Of a DNA stretch of 64,000 nt, positions 25,981 through 40,545 are shown in pieces. The DNA lies in NCBI RefSeq assembly GCF_016802725.1, contig NC_052679.1, positions 23,555,561-23,619,560 on the forward strand, read 5' to 3'. Below the pieces are notes generated by a model. That model did no database searches, was not told the DNA's origin, and saw only the letters and a program-made list of their open reading frames with translations. This DNA is from Solenopsis invicta (lineage: Eukaryota; Arthropoda; Insecta; Hymenoptera; Formicidae). Positions within the stretch are counted from its first letter, which is position 1. Every line of letters starts with the position of its first letter. A program made the position numbers and the translations under genes.

Positions 25981-28900
25981 TTACCCCTCACGCGCGTCTC
26001 CTTTCCTCCAGTAATGCCCTTCCTTCCTGCGGCGTCCAACTTTCGCTTCACACTCTTCCGCCACTTCTTCGCGGCCCTTTCCTCACTTTGCAGACTTCAA
26101 CATTCGCGCGCACGCCCGGGGGTGCTTACTTCTTACTATTCCGGGATACCTTCGAGAGCGCGGCTGCGAACTCGCTTCGCATCGATAATGCGAAACGTAT
26201 ATCCTGCCAATGGGGTGGAGGCGAGCCGATTTCTTGCAGGAAAAGGACGAGGGCGGGCTCTCGGCGAGCACGGAGACGAAAAAAAAAGGCGCGGGCTGTC
26301 TTCTTACTGGAGACGTATCGAGCTGCGATTCCTTTCCAATTCTGAGGACAGGACGAATCTAAAGAGCGCCGGCAGCCGGGGATGAATATTAACGACTACC
26401 TGCCGGCATTTCGCTTTCATGGAAATGATTGGACATGGATACAGCGGAATTTCTAATCTGCTCGTTGTTTATATCGCTTGGAATTTCCGTGGAGAAACCG
26501 TTGAATATTGGGTTCTCGAGGGTACGACCACTCTCTTCTCCCCCCCTCCCATTTGATTACGCAATCAAGTTTTTCCTCCGAGTTACTTCTCGTAAGATGA
26601 AGGGATTTCTAGAATATTAAATGAAATATCGAACGGGGAGAATCGGTTATTATTAATGTGACGACAAAGATCTCGCTAACCGTAACCGTTTGTAATGCGG
26701 AAAGTACAGATTGAGCTCCTCGTTTTATTACGAGCTGCGCTCTTTTATTTCTTATGAATTCCATATTGATCTTATATTTGTAAAAAAAAAAAAAAAAAAA
26801 AATCGTTTTACTCGTGTATGCGCACTATGTTCATCGGGTTCGCTGCTTGAGTGAATATGGATGCGATGGAATTTCTAATCTTCTGACCTCCCCATATTGT
26901 CATACCGCGTGCACGTTATTATCGGTATCGATCGTACAGGGTAGACCGCTTGATTTTCGGGTTGAGCAGACGGTCGATCTCAATGCGGATTATAGACTGC
27001 CATACCAATTCCATTACCTGGCTGCGCAGCCGGCCATGCAAATTTTCGTGAGCCGGCAGCGCAACCGGATATGCAAATTCTTCGGAAAAAAGAGAAAACT
27101 ACGCGGGTATGTGCGATTGCTCGACTAGACTCGAAACTCACTACGATTTATGAATTATAATCGCTCCGAATATATTCTCTTTTATACGCAGGGTCACCCC
27201 GGCCGTACTCCCTCTTTCGTTGCTCTATTTTTAAATTATTCAATCGTATCGATTCACTGTGATTCATTAATCAACTTATATTTATGAAAATGTCATCTGC
27301 ATTTTAATATTTACGCGCACTCCCAGGAGCTCCTGTGTCATTTTTTTTTAATTTTGATATAATTAGAAATATAATTCCGACTCCGGAACTTTTATTTAAG
27401 AAAAAAGAAAATTTTTGCAATAATTAAAATTTTATAAAATCAGGAAAATTTAGGAAAGATAATTTAATTTTTAAAAAATTTTAATTATTTAACAATTTTT
27501 TCTCGTTATTTAAGGTAATGCAATTTGCAATTTTCACGAAACGTACTTTGCTGTTAAGTATTTAATAGATTTTTTCTCTCAATCTACTTATTCATTTATA
27601 ATAGATGAGATTTCCTTTTCCGTTTTCTTTGATATTTTACAGCTGCTTTATAAATAATTCAAGAACGCACATACCGTCGCGTACAATTTCCGCTATATTT
27701 GCTCGTATCTTCACGGCCCAACAGTGTCAACACAGCAACTATTTCGAACTCGGAGATACGAGTCCACCCTGTAGTATGTATGTACTACAGTCGAACAAAT
27801 ACACTCGCCACGCATCTCGGATTTGTAATACATCTGCTATGTCTTCTTTACCTGTCTAAAGTAAGGATATAATTTCTATATTTAGAAATTAAATCAAATT
27901 AATACTTACATATTTGGAGAAAATACAGTAAATTAAGATGTGAGTAATTAATAATTAAACGTGATCAATAACTGAAAATTTGACATGAAAAAGATCGCAA
28001 AAATTACATTTACATTATGAAAATTACAGAAGCCTGTCTCTACAAGGAAAAATTTTATGCAACAATTTTTTGTCTCAAATTGTTTGTAAATCTATGCATC
28101 ATTTGTCCTTTTAAATTATTTGTGATATAAAAAAAATCATGTGCGAAGAGTGTATTTATTTTATATTTTACTTATTTGTTCAAAATAATAACTTAGAGAA
28201 ATAGTTACAGGAGAATGTAACCTCTTACGTTCCTTTATAATTTTTGGAAGTTTGTTATTCAACAATACATTTATGATATAAAATATATGATATAAAAAAG
28301 TCTATTTTGCACAATTTATTAAATCATGTTCCATACTCTAGTCACGATCGTATATCAAAAATGGAAGCTGAAACTTTGTTTTTAACAAATACATCGAAAG
28401 AAAAGTATTTGGCATTTGTGATTATAATTGCATAATAAAATAATTATGGTTGACAGTTTCATTTTTATTACTTTTATAATGTTAATAATAATAACCTTGT
28501 GTTAATAATTCTATCAATTATGAAAAAATTTTAAAGAGGATTTTAAAAATTAATAAAGGGAAAGGACGAGACAGGAAAGCAGGGTATCCTCTGTATCGCA
28601 CGATTCGCGAATCACAATCGAGCGTACTCTTTAAATGTGGCCTCTCGGTCGTTAAAAGTTACCCACAAGCCAGCAAAGTAGGCAATTGCATTATTTTTTA
28701 TTTTAGATAGATCATAATTAATATTTTTTGCGATTTTCTTATGATTTTATCTCGTGTTTTCACTTGCGACGTTAGTATTAAATATATAGTGTACTTTTTA
28801 AGTGTATTCCATCTTGCCCACGGAGATACGCCGATTTATTCCACTCGTGGCGCAAGATGGGAAGAAATGTTTTTTTTTATTTTTTCAAAAATAAAGTTTA

Positions 28901-31900
28901 TGATCTCTGAATATTTTATTTAATGATAGTTACATTGAAAGATTGAAATCCAAAGAATATTTAAGAATTAAAGATAATGCATCCTTTATAAAAACTTGGC
29001 TTTTATTCATTACCAAACTTTAACTACTCGTCTTGGCTGTAACCTTCTCCCACTGAAATTATGGCAATTTTAAATGTTAATATAGTGTAACAGAAAGAAA
29101 TGTAAAAAGAAATTTTTTCAAGTAACGCGAAATTTTCTCGAATGAATCTAATCATACATTCTTAAATAACGCGGTTTAATAGATTAATTTTAATTCATCA
29201 CGTTATATTTAGAATCATAATTGAGCAAGGAAACTCAAATAAAGTTCGTCTTGAGATAACTTCTGTCTTTCGCGGTTCAATAATCAGTTCTTGAGAGAAG
29301 GCTAACGTTAAGACTCGAGGACGCGAAATTTTAGTAGATTTTAGCTCGTTCTGTCAAGAGAAGGCGACGTCAGCGTCGCGGTAATGGTATAAAAGAGAAC
29401 AGAGCGGCGCGTATATGACCGACGAGATGGCGAACGGTGCGGGCGTAGACTTGCGCTAGTCCTAATGCCACGTTTACGCTTCTTTTAGTGCGGAGTAATG
29501 GTATCGACGACCGGATGTAGGCACCGACGCCATCGGCGTAGATGAAATCCCCGATCCCCGAAAGCGATATAACCCGGTTGCAGTTTTATCGCGCCTCCTC
29601 GCACGCGGATATTGACGGGCGACGCCGGTCCCCGTGAAATCTCGCTGTAATCGTAACGACGTAAATCGTAAACGCGAATCCCTCATTCTCTCATCCGCGC
29701 GAGCGTATTACCGCCGGCAACCGCCGCTTCCCGAAGGAACCATCCGGTCGCTCGTAAACGATTCGCCCGCGTCGCAGCCTATACCCGGGCTTCCAAGATA
29801 GATTTTTCCTCCCTGTATATTCAGGACGAAGGCTTCGATCTGATTTCGATCGAGTTGATCTACGATTAGCGGCGACGGGAGTGTGCTCCCGTTACGGATT
29901 GAATTTACCAGCAACGACCGATTTTTCTAGGACGTAGGATATCGACATAAATTTATTTAATAGCTCCTTCGAGAGGAAGTGGGGAGAACGGAGTGGAGGG
30001 GGGAGAGATAAATCTCACTTTTGGCGATGAGAAACTTTTAGGTGTATTCGCCCTTCGTAACTTTACGTTGTACCGTTTTCGATGTTGTTCTTTTACATTA
30101 TTCATAGTTGCCGACGTCGATTCTTAACACTTCTTAAAACATGATAGATTATGGAATCACATACGGGATAAGAAAAAGGTTTTTTTCTGTAATATTTTGA
30201 TTTCAAAATACTCGATGTACTCATTTGGCAACTATGAATAACGTGAAAGAGAATCAAAATACTATAAGAAGTTCTCAAAAATTAAATGAAAGTAGATATT
30301 TGAAAATTTTTATCGTAGGAAACAGTTTTTGAGATACAAGGTCTTAAAGTTGGCTGTTCATCGATTACGTTTAAATAGGTCGCCTATCATGCGTTCGCGC
30401 GATAGTGTTATTGACTCACGACAAGCAATTGTCTAAACGTAGTTTGCGATTGGTTTAAAGCTTTATGTTAGGTGTAGAAATATATTTTTTATAAAATTTA
30501 GTATTTATTATAGAAACACATACCGATATGGTTCAATCATGAAAGTAATCCCAGTTATTTTTCAATATTTTTCTCCCGGCAGGTTATTGGGTAATTTTGG
30601 TATTTACGCGGTGCGAGGATTTATGTCGCGGTAATCAGAAAAAAATAGGGGTGAGAGTAATTTACACGCAACCACGGACTGCTGTACCCTTATCATATTA
30701 GTATTGTGTTGTGATTTCAATTTTTATTGTTAATATCAGCGAAATCGCAGTGAATTGAATCGCTTTGTCAACGTATTCTTTGTTCATTTTGATACACATC
30801 TCATCTATTTGAGATGTACGACACTTTCGGCGCAGGTCTAATCCCGCAGTACAGACGCTCTGTGATTGGGAGGCAGAATTTGCATCTGTGGAGAGCATAC
30901 AAACTACTCGTATGCTCTATCTGCATTTTATCTGCATACATTAACTTCAGTATTGCATTATTATTTCATATGTATATTTATCGTTTTTATTTTCTAATAT
31001 CTTGAAGTTTTCTTTCAAATATAAGAAAGTAAATCTTTCGTATTACTAATTTTTTTCGTTGTATCAGACAGTATAACGTTTTTATTAGTATAATTCATTT
31101 TTTTTAAATATAATTAATAATATTTGATAAATTAAATGTTAGATAGATGCAGCGTAAATCCGGAATTATCTCTAGATTTCGATTTGATAGAAAGACGGGT
31201 ATTTTTTTGCAACGAATTCATCAAGCCTGAATTTATCATTTTCTCATTTCTTTGATATTTCTAATTTTTTCTTTTTTTTTGTCAAAGTATGCTACATCGA
31301 ACGAAATCGATATTTGACAACGCTATATGCGATGAGTACGCCGGTTGTGGTAAAATATCTCTGCCAAGTTGCAATAGTGCATCTTTAGTTTCGCCACACG
31401 ACTATTCAATGACTATTGAACGACTTTTATATAGATACATTGCAACTTGGCTAGGACGTTTTATATACAATGCATGTACTCTCGCTGGCGCATATTATCG
31501 TTTGTTTTGTACGTTGCAACAGGCTTTGTCTGACAAAAATTTTAAAACTCGGAGAAATAAGAAAACAGTGAATTCATCGCAGATTAGGAAATACCAGGAT
31601 TTCTATCGAGCCGGAACTTATAATTTTAAAAGAAATAATGGGAAATTTTCATAACTGGACCAAATCGGTATGTCTCGACAACAAATGATAAATTTTTGTA
31701 ATAAATAATGGATTACTTATCTGCACATCTAATATCTCAGAAGCTATTTGAAACAAACATTTGTAAACAGCTTTACTTAATTTGCAAACAATTTTTAAAC
31801 AATCAAGTATAATTATTTGGCAATTTAAATAACTCACAAATAATTGTTTTATTTAATTTTTCCAAAATTTTCTTGTAATATTTTGATTCGTGAATGCATA

Positions 31901-34900
31901 AGATACAGGGGGCAGCACCCTGTATTTTATGGTTTTCACGAATATTGCTTGTACGTATGCACATGCAAACACGCCACGTGCGATGGAGCTCTGGTGACAC
32001 GTTAATAAAACCGGAGCGTTAATTGCTGAATTCCTCATTGATTAATAGCGCCGAGGACTTCGGAGTAGGGCAGGAGCCTAAGAGCCGACAATTTCAGAGA
32101 GGCAAGAGAAATAGCTGGTCTTCGCGCGGGTTTTTACACCGCGCAAATAATCCTGAGTCATAATCGGTCGCGTTGTTCTTATTTTATTATTTAATATTCC
32201 GCGCGCGCGATATCATCGCGCGATAAAACGATGGCGCCGCCGCCACCGAGATATTTCATTCGCGCCGGGAGTTTTAATTAATACCCAAACACTCTTGGAT
32301 ATATTTTACATAAAAATGGCTCTGCGAAGAATGGCTCTCGTCTGTTACGCGGATAAATAGGCGCTGACAGGCGCGATCGATATCGGCCAACAAGCGATTT
32401 CAATTACATTTTGTTACCTCTTGTAATGAGGCGCAGTTTAATCATCGTTGAATTACGCGAACGGGGAATATCCCTTCCCCCTCCCCGTCCACCCCCACCC
32501 TCCTCCTGTACACGTACCTGTGTTTGTGTAAATTGCTGTTACCGACATTGTGATAAATGTGTACGCCACTCGCGCTGATACGATGGCACTCTCGCTATTA
32601 ACGATCTTTATGGTGTCAATCAAATAACTTGGTAACTTGGCCTTACCCCACCCGTCACTGATTAATGGTTTTGCGGCGGAGGATCTTCAGAAAGTTTTGC
32701 CGCTTTGTGCGCGCGCGGAGGAAATATGGTGTGTATAACACGGCGCTACCGTCTCCTGCTGTAATCCCCTATTTATAAACCGCTCGGTAATTTAAAAATC
32801 TTTAGAAAAATAGTCCAGTCCTTTATCAGCCTTAAGTAAATCTCTCCCTGGCGGCGGGAAGACGTGTGCGTCGGGAAATCCCGGCAACTTCCTAACGTCG
32901 CGTCGTCACGATACATATCTTTTCGGAGGTGGTTTTTCTTAGACGCGATTGATAACCGCGCGTGACCCGCATAATAATTAGCTTTTCAATTAGCAGTGTT
33001 AACCGCTCAATGTGGTCCTGTTACGCGAGCCGACGAATTCTCGGGATAATTCCATTACTCCCCGTTTTTGCGTTATTGATTGCTTCACTTTAAGCCGTGC
33101 AGATCGCTGACCCATACGTTCGCGGCGAGAGATATCACCGTGAGTCACCCTCCCGCCACTCGAAGGGGAACGAATTTTCTCTAGCAGCGGCGGCTCATAC
33201 GTGCGGCTGCATGCGCAACGGGGGTTGGGAATAAGACACGCATTAAATCGAAGTGACAGGCGCGTCGCGTGGAGTGATCCCGATCGGGAAGACGGATGCG
33301 AGACCATTTTCTGTAACTGGATAACGGCTATGCTTTTTCAGCTGGAACAGTCATATAGCCCTCTCCCCCCCCCCTCTCTTTCGTACGGTTCCTCGGCAAC
33401 CAGGCTTGATACGGCTGTGAGGAGCACATAAATGTCGTTGGGCGGCGTGATTCACGTGAAAGATTGCGCACGGCCCGATACATTCATGGGGTCGCGGAAC
33501 CATAAATGTTATTGTCGCTGTTAGCTTTATTACAGTCGCCTCGAGAAACGTTTCTTCCCGGAGAGCCGCCGCGCACAACGTCGTATCTCGCGAAATTGCA
33601 TGCGACTATCGAGATTAAATATTCGCAACGAGAGCTACGATGGATAGAGAAATTGCATATTATGTCTTATGAAATGCCCGCGATGCAAAGCTGAACTTGC
33701 AACATCGATATTATATGAATATTTTTTAGACGCTTTGTAAAAAATTTTTATATGTACAATAATTATACATAGTTATATAATTATACATAATTATGTATCA
33801 AATATGTTTATATATGTGAAAAAATATATGTAATTATATGTAATCATGCATGGTTTTTATATAAAATAATATACAATTACATATAATTATATATAATGAT
33901 TGCACTTAATTATGTACAATTATTTATAATTACATATAATTACATAAAAGTTATGCATAATTGTGTATAATTATATATAATTACATATTATTATATATAT
34001 AATATTTTAATATATATGGACATATTTGATTTAAGAGACTAAAGCGTTTTATAAAACTTTATTTACTTAATTTTTAAATAAGAGCACAAAGTTATTTGAA
34101 CTTTATTAATCTAATTTTAGTAATATTGATCATTACAAATTATCAAAATTTAGATTATTTATTTTATCTCTTTTATAAGCTTTTATCAAGCTTTCTATAA
34201 AGATTAATAACAAAATTTCAATTGTTCTTAACATGTTGAAATCAATGAAGGACGATGACGATGTTACGTAGTTCCCAAATAATCCCACAAAAAATGTACA
34301 AGTACTGTAGTTGAATTTATATGCGAATTTATACGATATCGGCAACCTTATTCTACAACAGTATATAATTATATATGAAAAATTTTTGACCGGGCGCGCA
34401 TCGTGTTTTTGAGAGTCGCCAATGTAGGTTGCAATCGAATGTCGCTTCTCGCTTAATTTATTTCTCGAGTGCACTTCTCGCCTTGTGATTCAGTAATTCT
34501 GCATTTGTCAAAAATCTCTGCATTGTTAGACGGAGGATAAAAAAGCATTCCTCGTGCCTCGTTAACTATGACTGCGTGACCCGATCGGTTTGCCGTTGCG
34601 TTGCTTACACACAGAAACAGTATTTACGCCTGCTCGCACCGTCCCATTTGTCTTGATCAATGAACTTTGTTTTCAATTCAATAATATCGCGTGACTCGTA
34701 TAAGCAACGCTCGCCAATCGCAACAGATATAGCGAATTAATGTTCGCTCTAGTTCCACGGTTTTCTGCCGTCGGAGATAAGTTGATCGTATTGCTATCTC
34801 GGTGCTGCATTGATTCGATGTCATGACAAAGCGCCGATATGTGACTCGGAAAGTATTCCCGCTACCGTGACAAGACTTTCTGTTTACCGCCGCTCCTCGT

Positions 34901-37900
34901 TTCTCCCTTGAAAAACATCGGTTTACACGGAAACACGCTTGTAACGTAAGTCAAACTCATGTGTTCGTTACAAGTTTGATGATAGCTATTTATTCGCTTA
35001 CGATCGCTGAGTATCTTGAAAACTTTCTAGTAAGATACACAGAGAAAGGAAAAAAAGAACACGTCTACAGTTCGTCCAGTGTTCAGAGTTTTCTAAAGCA
35101 TGACGTATCATCGTGTTGTAGAGCATGCCGGAATAAGGTCATAATACATTTCTCGAGAGTTTCAAAATTAATTCAAAGTGATAAATTACAGTTTAATAAA
35201 AAAAAAGTCTTTTAAACATTAGGTTCTAGAACGAGACTAGTTATTTACTATGATTTTTTGGATGCTCGATATGCCCTATATCCGTTTTCTAAATTGCTTC
35301 ATCGGGTCATAATATTGAGAAATTGGCAATTAAGATTGCAAAAAAGGGCTGTACACGTTTTCTACATATTTTGTCATGTTTTAATGATGTGTTACGTACC
35401 AAAGAGATTTTCATTCAATAAAAATTAAATATATTGTTGAGATTTTCAGGCCTTTTAAAAGAAATTTTTGTGCTGATCATGATTAATAAGATATTTATGA
35501 TTATTAAATATGAAGTATGTATGTGGAAAATTTCTATTTAATTTTTTGCTAAAATTTAAATTAATTTTTCAATTTAATTTTTGATTATACTAATTCCATC
35601 GCTTTGAATTTGTTAGCATTAAATAAATTCATATTCGCATTAAATTCTTATTTATTGTCAATATAATGAAAGACTTTTTAAATAAATTTTTGCAAAAAAT
35701 CGGAAGTTTTTAAAATTTCAATATCTGAATTCAATAAAAAAAAAAAGTAACGCTAGCGGTATCGGCGTTACAAATAATGCGTTACCTTCTTATATTATAA
35801 CTAAAGACAACACAAAAAATTTCTTTTGAAGATTGAAAGTCCTAACAATATACTTAAATTTGATTGCAATAAAATTCCTTTCGCATATCGTAGTTGTAAT
35901 AAAGTGTGTAAAAGTAGTTTTTTTTTGTAATTTTAACTGTAAATTTCTCAAAATTAGACATGATGGATTAATTTGTATAGTAGGTTCATATTTAACATTC
36001 AAAAAACTATTAAAAAAATGATTAGTCTGATTCTGATTATTTTATGTTGAACTGTGTTTTTAGTATGTTGCAAAGAAAATTAATTGTTTTAATGACTGAT
36101 ATTTTAAAACTCAATATTAATTTTAAAAGCTGGAAAAAACAGTATTTTTCCAAATTTCTGCGGATTTTCTTGGTTGTAGATGAATTTTCCCAATAAAGTT
36201 TGTTTCCCTTGAAAAAGGAACCGAAAAAATACGCGGAAAAATTGAAAAGCTTGTATTTCTTTCAAGCTTTTAAAACTATACTCAATACAGTATCGATTAA
36301 TTAAAGATAAAACTTATAGATGTGATTTTCTTAGTATTGACGTATAAAACTAGATGATAAGAATATTTAGAAAACATTTAGTATTATTTTTTTATATAGA
36401 AAAAGAGATAGAATATTATTTTTCCCGAGCCGCGCGATTAAAGGTGATCCTCAAAGTTGATAAGATTAGAATCTAGAGTAACGAAGTCGATGAGTACTTA
36501 CGGTGACCGTACGGTGGTGATTCGCCGGTGATCGATGCGATACGCGGCATGTCCTCAGAGATTTCGATGTCCGCCGATTTCCGATAAACGTCTGAAATGG
36601 AAACCGTGCAGCGCAAATGCAAGTGTCCTTTGCGAAACATACTGTTCGTCACTCTAAACTCGATCAGCGAGCTTACAGATAATGACTCGTTTTCGTGAGC
36701 ATTTTCATGATGCCGTATTTTGTAGAGCCCATTGCTCTCCATGATCTGAAACAACAAGTAATAAGAATGCAGTAGGACATGGATTTCTCTCAAAATATTT
36801 TTTAATGACACGTATAACAACAATATTAAAAATATTTAATACAGTATTCTCAAATTTTTTTATTCATTTCTTCAATGTACGTATATATTTAGTAAACTAA
36901 ATATCATTTCAATATTGTTACTTGAACGATATTAACAATATATGATATTAAGAGTGATATTTAGAAATGTGTAATGTTTTGGAATATGTAATTTGCAACG
37001 TTATACACAACGTTATTGTAAATAAACTTTCACGCATATTAAAAGTTTTAGTAACACTGAAGTACAATTTTATATAACATTTATATAATAAATAGTTATT
37101 CCAAATAAATCAATGTAAAATAAATGTTAAATACACGTTTTTTAAAATTGTTATTTTAGAAAAGTGCAGATTAATATAAAATAAAAAAAAATTAAAGTAA
37201 TACGAACATTGTAACAACACAAAATTTTTATTATTTTAACATTAAATAAAACATAAAATAAAATGTGTTTGAACTACTGCAAATATATTAAATTTATCTC
37301 AACAAATGTATCATGTGTATCATATATATATATATATATACACGTATACCTTTGTTATCAATTTACATAAATTATTTTTACTTTCACGGATATAAAAATT
37401 TTAAAGTAAAACATTTAGACTTTTATATATTTATCTTCAAATATGGCATAAATCTTCTTGGAATAACTGTATAATTCGAAAGGTACTTTATTCTCGTACA
37501 TAATTTAACCGAGGCTGTAATCGTTCACATCTCAAATAATTAATAGATCGCGTTTAGTACTTAAGGAAAGTCTTTTCATCACGTATTCTGTGTAACTGCG
37601 CGAGTATCGAAGTATCTTCCACATTTACTACCGTGTTTCACAAAGAGAATTATTATTGCTGCCTGCTAAAGATATCACGCGGTTACGTTACCCTTAATGT
37701 AGCTTTGTCTTTTGTCTTACTCATTTAATGTGGCTATGTCTTTTGTCTTCGTGAGCGAGGATAAGATGGAAAAAGGAGGTACGCAATGAAGTCTGCAGTT
37801 GCTCAGCGTTATTATTCCGAGGAACAAACATGGATGTCTATCGAGTTTGGTTACAGTGATTCTATCTGATACGTGCGCTATAAAATTTCATGGACTATAA

Positions 37901-40510
37901 AGTTAACATCGACACACGGCACTCTTTTCGAAAGTTGTGTTTTTGTCTTTATATATATATATATATTTTTCGCAGACGTATCGCAAAGAAGAGTTGCCCG
38001 TTAGCATTTCAAAATATTTTTACGGTTCTTCATTTTATACTAAAAGCGCACGTCTCTTTATGACTACATACATGTTTTTGCAAATAAAGAGAACAGCTTT
38101 CGATTGTCTAGATACGTGAATAATCCGAATTCGAAAAATTGGGATTTGAAGTCCAGAGAGGATTTAATCCCTTTTACTCGGGGAAAAAAATACAACAGAA
38201 TATTTCCCAACGCAGAGGCACACACGATAAACTCATAACACGATAGATTAATAAATGATTACACTGGTTTACAAGGTTTTGTGCAAAAATACGTGGAGAC
38301 TGTTTCTAAACTTTGACGCTGAATTTACTATTTAAAAATTTAATAATAATTTTTATCACGTATCTGATTTTCAAGATGTAAGAAATTTTCATTCCAATAT
38401 ACATCGCAGTTTTATTGAAATCTTATGCATTTTTATTTTTTAATATAATTATAAGCAATAGTTCTGTGCGATATTTTCGTAAACAATGATATAATATAAT
38501 GTCGCTATCAGATAAACTGTACTATCAACATGCTTTATCTTAAAAAATCAATTTGATGGAATTTTTCTGATGACAGATTTGAAAGAACTCAGTGCAAAAT
38601 ACGTTAGAAAAAATTCTTCCTTTTTTGCATTAAAATTGATATAAGTTTTTAAACTAGTATTATTTTTTGCGCGCACGGTCGACTAAAATAATTATGAGAA
38701 ATGAATCGACAGAAAATTGAAAAATACAGAAATAAAATGACAACTAAGAGTCAAGGTGAAATAATTTCAAATAAATGTTTAATTAATATAACCAAATATT
38801 AAATAATATTTATTAATTATATTAATAGTAAACAAACATAATAATAGTAACTAATTGATTGCTAAACGTTCACCAAATATTACTAAATATTTGGTCATAT
38901 TCAATTGAATCTAATTCACTAAAGCTTGATAACTATCATCTACGCTTGTATGTTTCTGTTTTGAGTCAGCATTTAACACACAAGTAGACAAATGGGAGCA
39001 CTAATGTAATGTACAGCGAGAAAGTAATTCATATCCATAATTGATAGAATCGTATAGGACTTAAAAAAAAAAAATATTTGACGAGAGTATCATTTTCGCT
39101 GTTCGGACCAATATGCGTCAATGTCAGTCGCGCATCGTAGCAGAAATATAAATGTGTTGTGTGATCTGTAATAAATACACATGAAGGGACCTTATTTTAT
39201 GTACAACCGAGGGACTACTTTCAAGAAGAATATATGGCGGAGAAGAAACGAATTTGTCTTCGATCGTCCGCTACGTTACGAGAGAACAAGAACACCCTGA
39301 GAACTCCGAAGGCGACGTTATCATTTGTAGAACAAACAAGGACATACATCATGTCCGCGGGCGTACAGTGTCACGTGCGGATACAGGCTACATCCATAAA
39401 GCATAAAGCATAAAGCTGATGCCATCACAGATGCCATCTTCTCTCGCACACTCTCTTTTTTCCTTCTCTATATGTCACGAGAGTGCCATGCTGAAATTCT
39501 TACGTACGTGTAGCTGCGGGTCTAAAGTGCATTACGTACAATCTTCATATTTCCAAAAGCGGGTTTTGATAACGTTACCCGCGCTTGTTCCCGAAGTGAG
39601 GGATTGATTGACACATTGTTAGCGCTATGGAGTTTCGGCTGCGGCTTGCTTTCGCTTCCCTCATTGTCCTTGCGAACGTAATATTCCCCGCTTGCCATGC
39701 GTACATTTTCCACATAGCATATACATTCCTACGATGCACTGTAGATCTTGTGTTCCGCAATAAAGCTACTATATTTGTCACTATGTCTGAAGGCGTATAT
39801 GGGGATGGAATCTAATATTGCGCGTAGTAACTGAATTTATGCAATTATACCTGATTTTGAGAACGTATAAAGTATACAATTTTTATTGTTTAGATCGCCA
39901 TAATTTATGCGATATAAAAAAAAAATTGAAAGAGGAAACTATTACTTTGTAAGTCCAAAATTTGCAACATTATTTAAGTTTATTTTATCGTGAAAGATGC
40001 TGCATAATATAAATCATTTTCCCTATTTTACTATAACAATTAAATTATTTATTATTATTATTTAATATTGGGAATTTTTCTATGAGTGTATATATGTACA
40101 CGTGTTTACTGTATAATTTATTACGCAACAGTTTTACAAATATATTTCCAACCGGCCGGGCGGAGGAGAACTTTCGAAATGGAAATCAAGCGCATAGAAA
40201 ACGTAGTAAAAGTCCGAAAATTGCATTCGGGTCTCGAATTTACGAGAATGCACGTGCTGTGTGACTAGGGATTATTTGCCCGAAATATTGGTGGATGTTT
40301 CATATGCCGGGGCAAAGCTTTCCGGTAGAGCGCGGGAAGCAAGGCGGAAATATTGGCGGCGAGAAAATATGAGCGAAAACTTGATTTGAGATAGGTGGAA
40401 CCGAGGTAGAGTTTTCTTGGCAGCGGATCAAGCGCATACTTATATACCTACCTACCTACGCGGATAAATGTATGTGCTAGTTATATACGTACTCGTTCAC
40501 GAGAGCGAGC

Positions 40511-40545
<35 letters not shown>

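Larger units (their letters stand above)
12315..36501 (-). other. beat: beat last intron, about 24.2 kb, phase 1
   Basis: Bounded by the donor at 36501-36500 and the acceptor ending at 12315. It holds repeat R1 copy 2, two inverted-repeat elements, two long hairpins, an AT-rich minisatellite and several GC-richer islands (about 14350-14700, 18900-19560, 25750-26620, 29300-30000 and 32050-33650) that could be regulatory. No further exon with conserved Beat sequence was found. Short alternative exons cannot be excluded. Confidence 0.75.

Noticed and set aside
25797..26345. 182-codon plus-strand open frame
   Set aside because: Crosses an (AG)n tract (Arg-Glu repeats), overlaps other long frames in a GC-rich island, and has no domain.
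34961..35215. 84-codon open frame possibly nested in the beat intron
   Set aside because: No family resemblance and no flanking splice or promoter signals. Stops occur at the expected density nearby.
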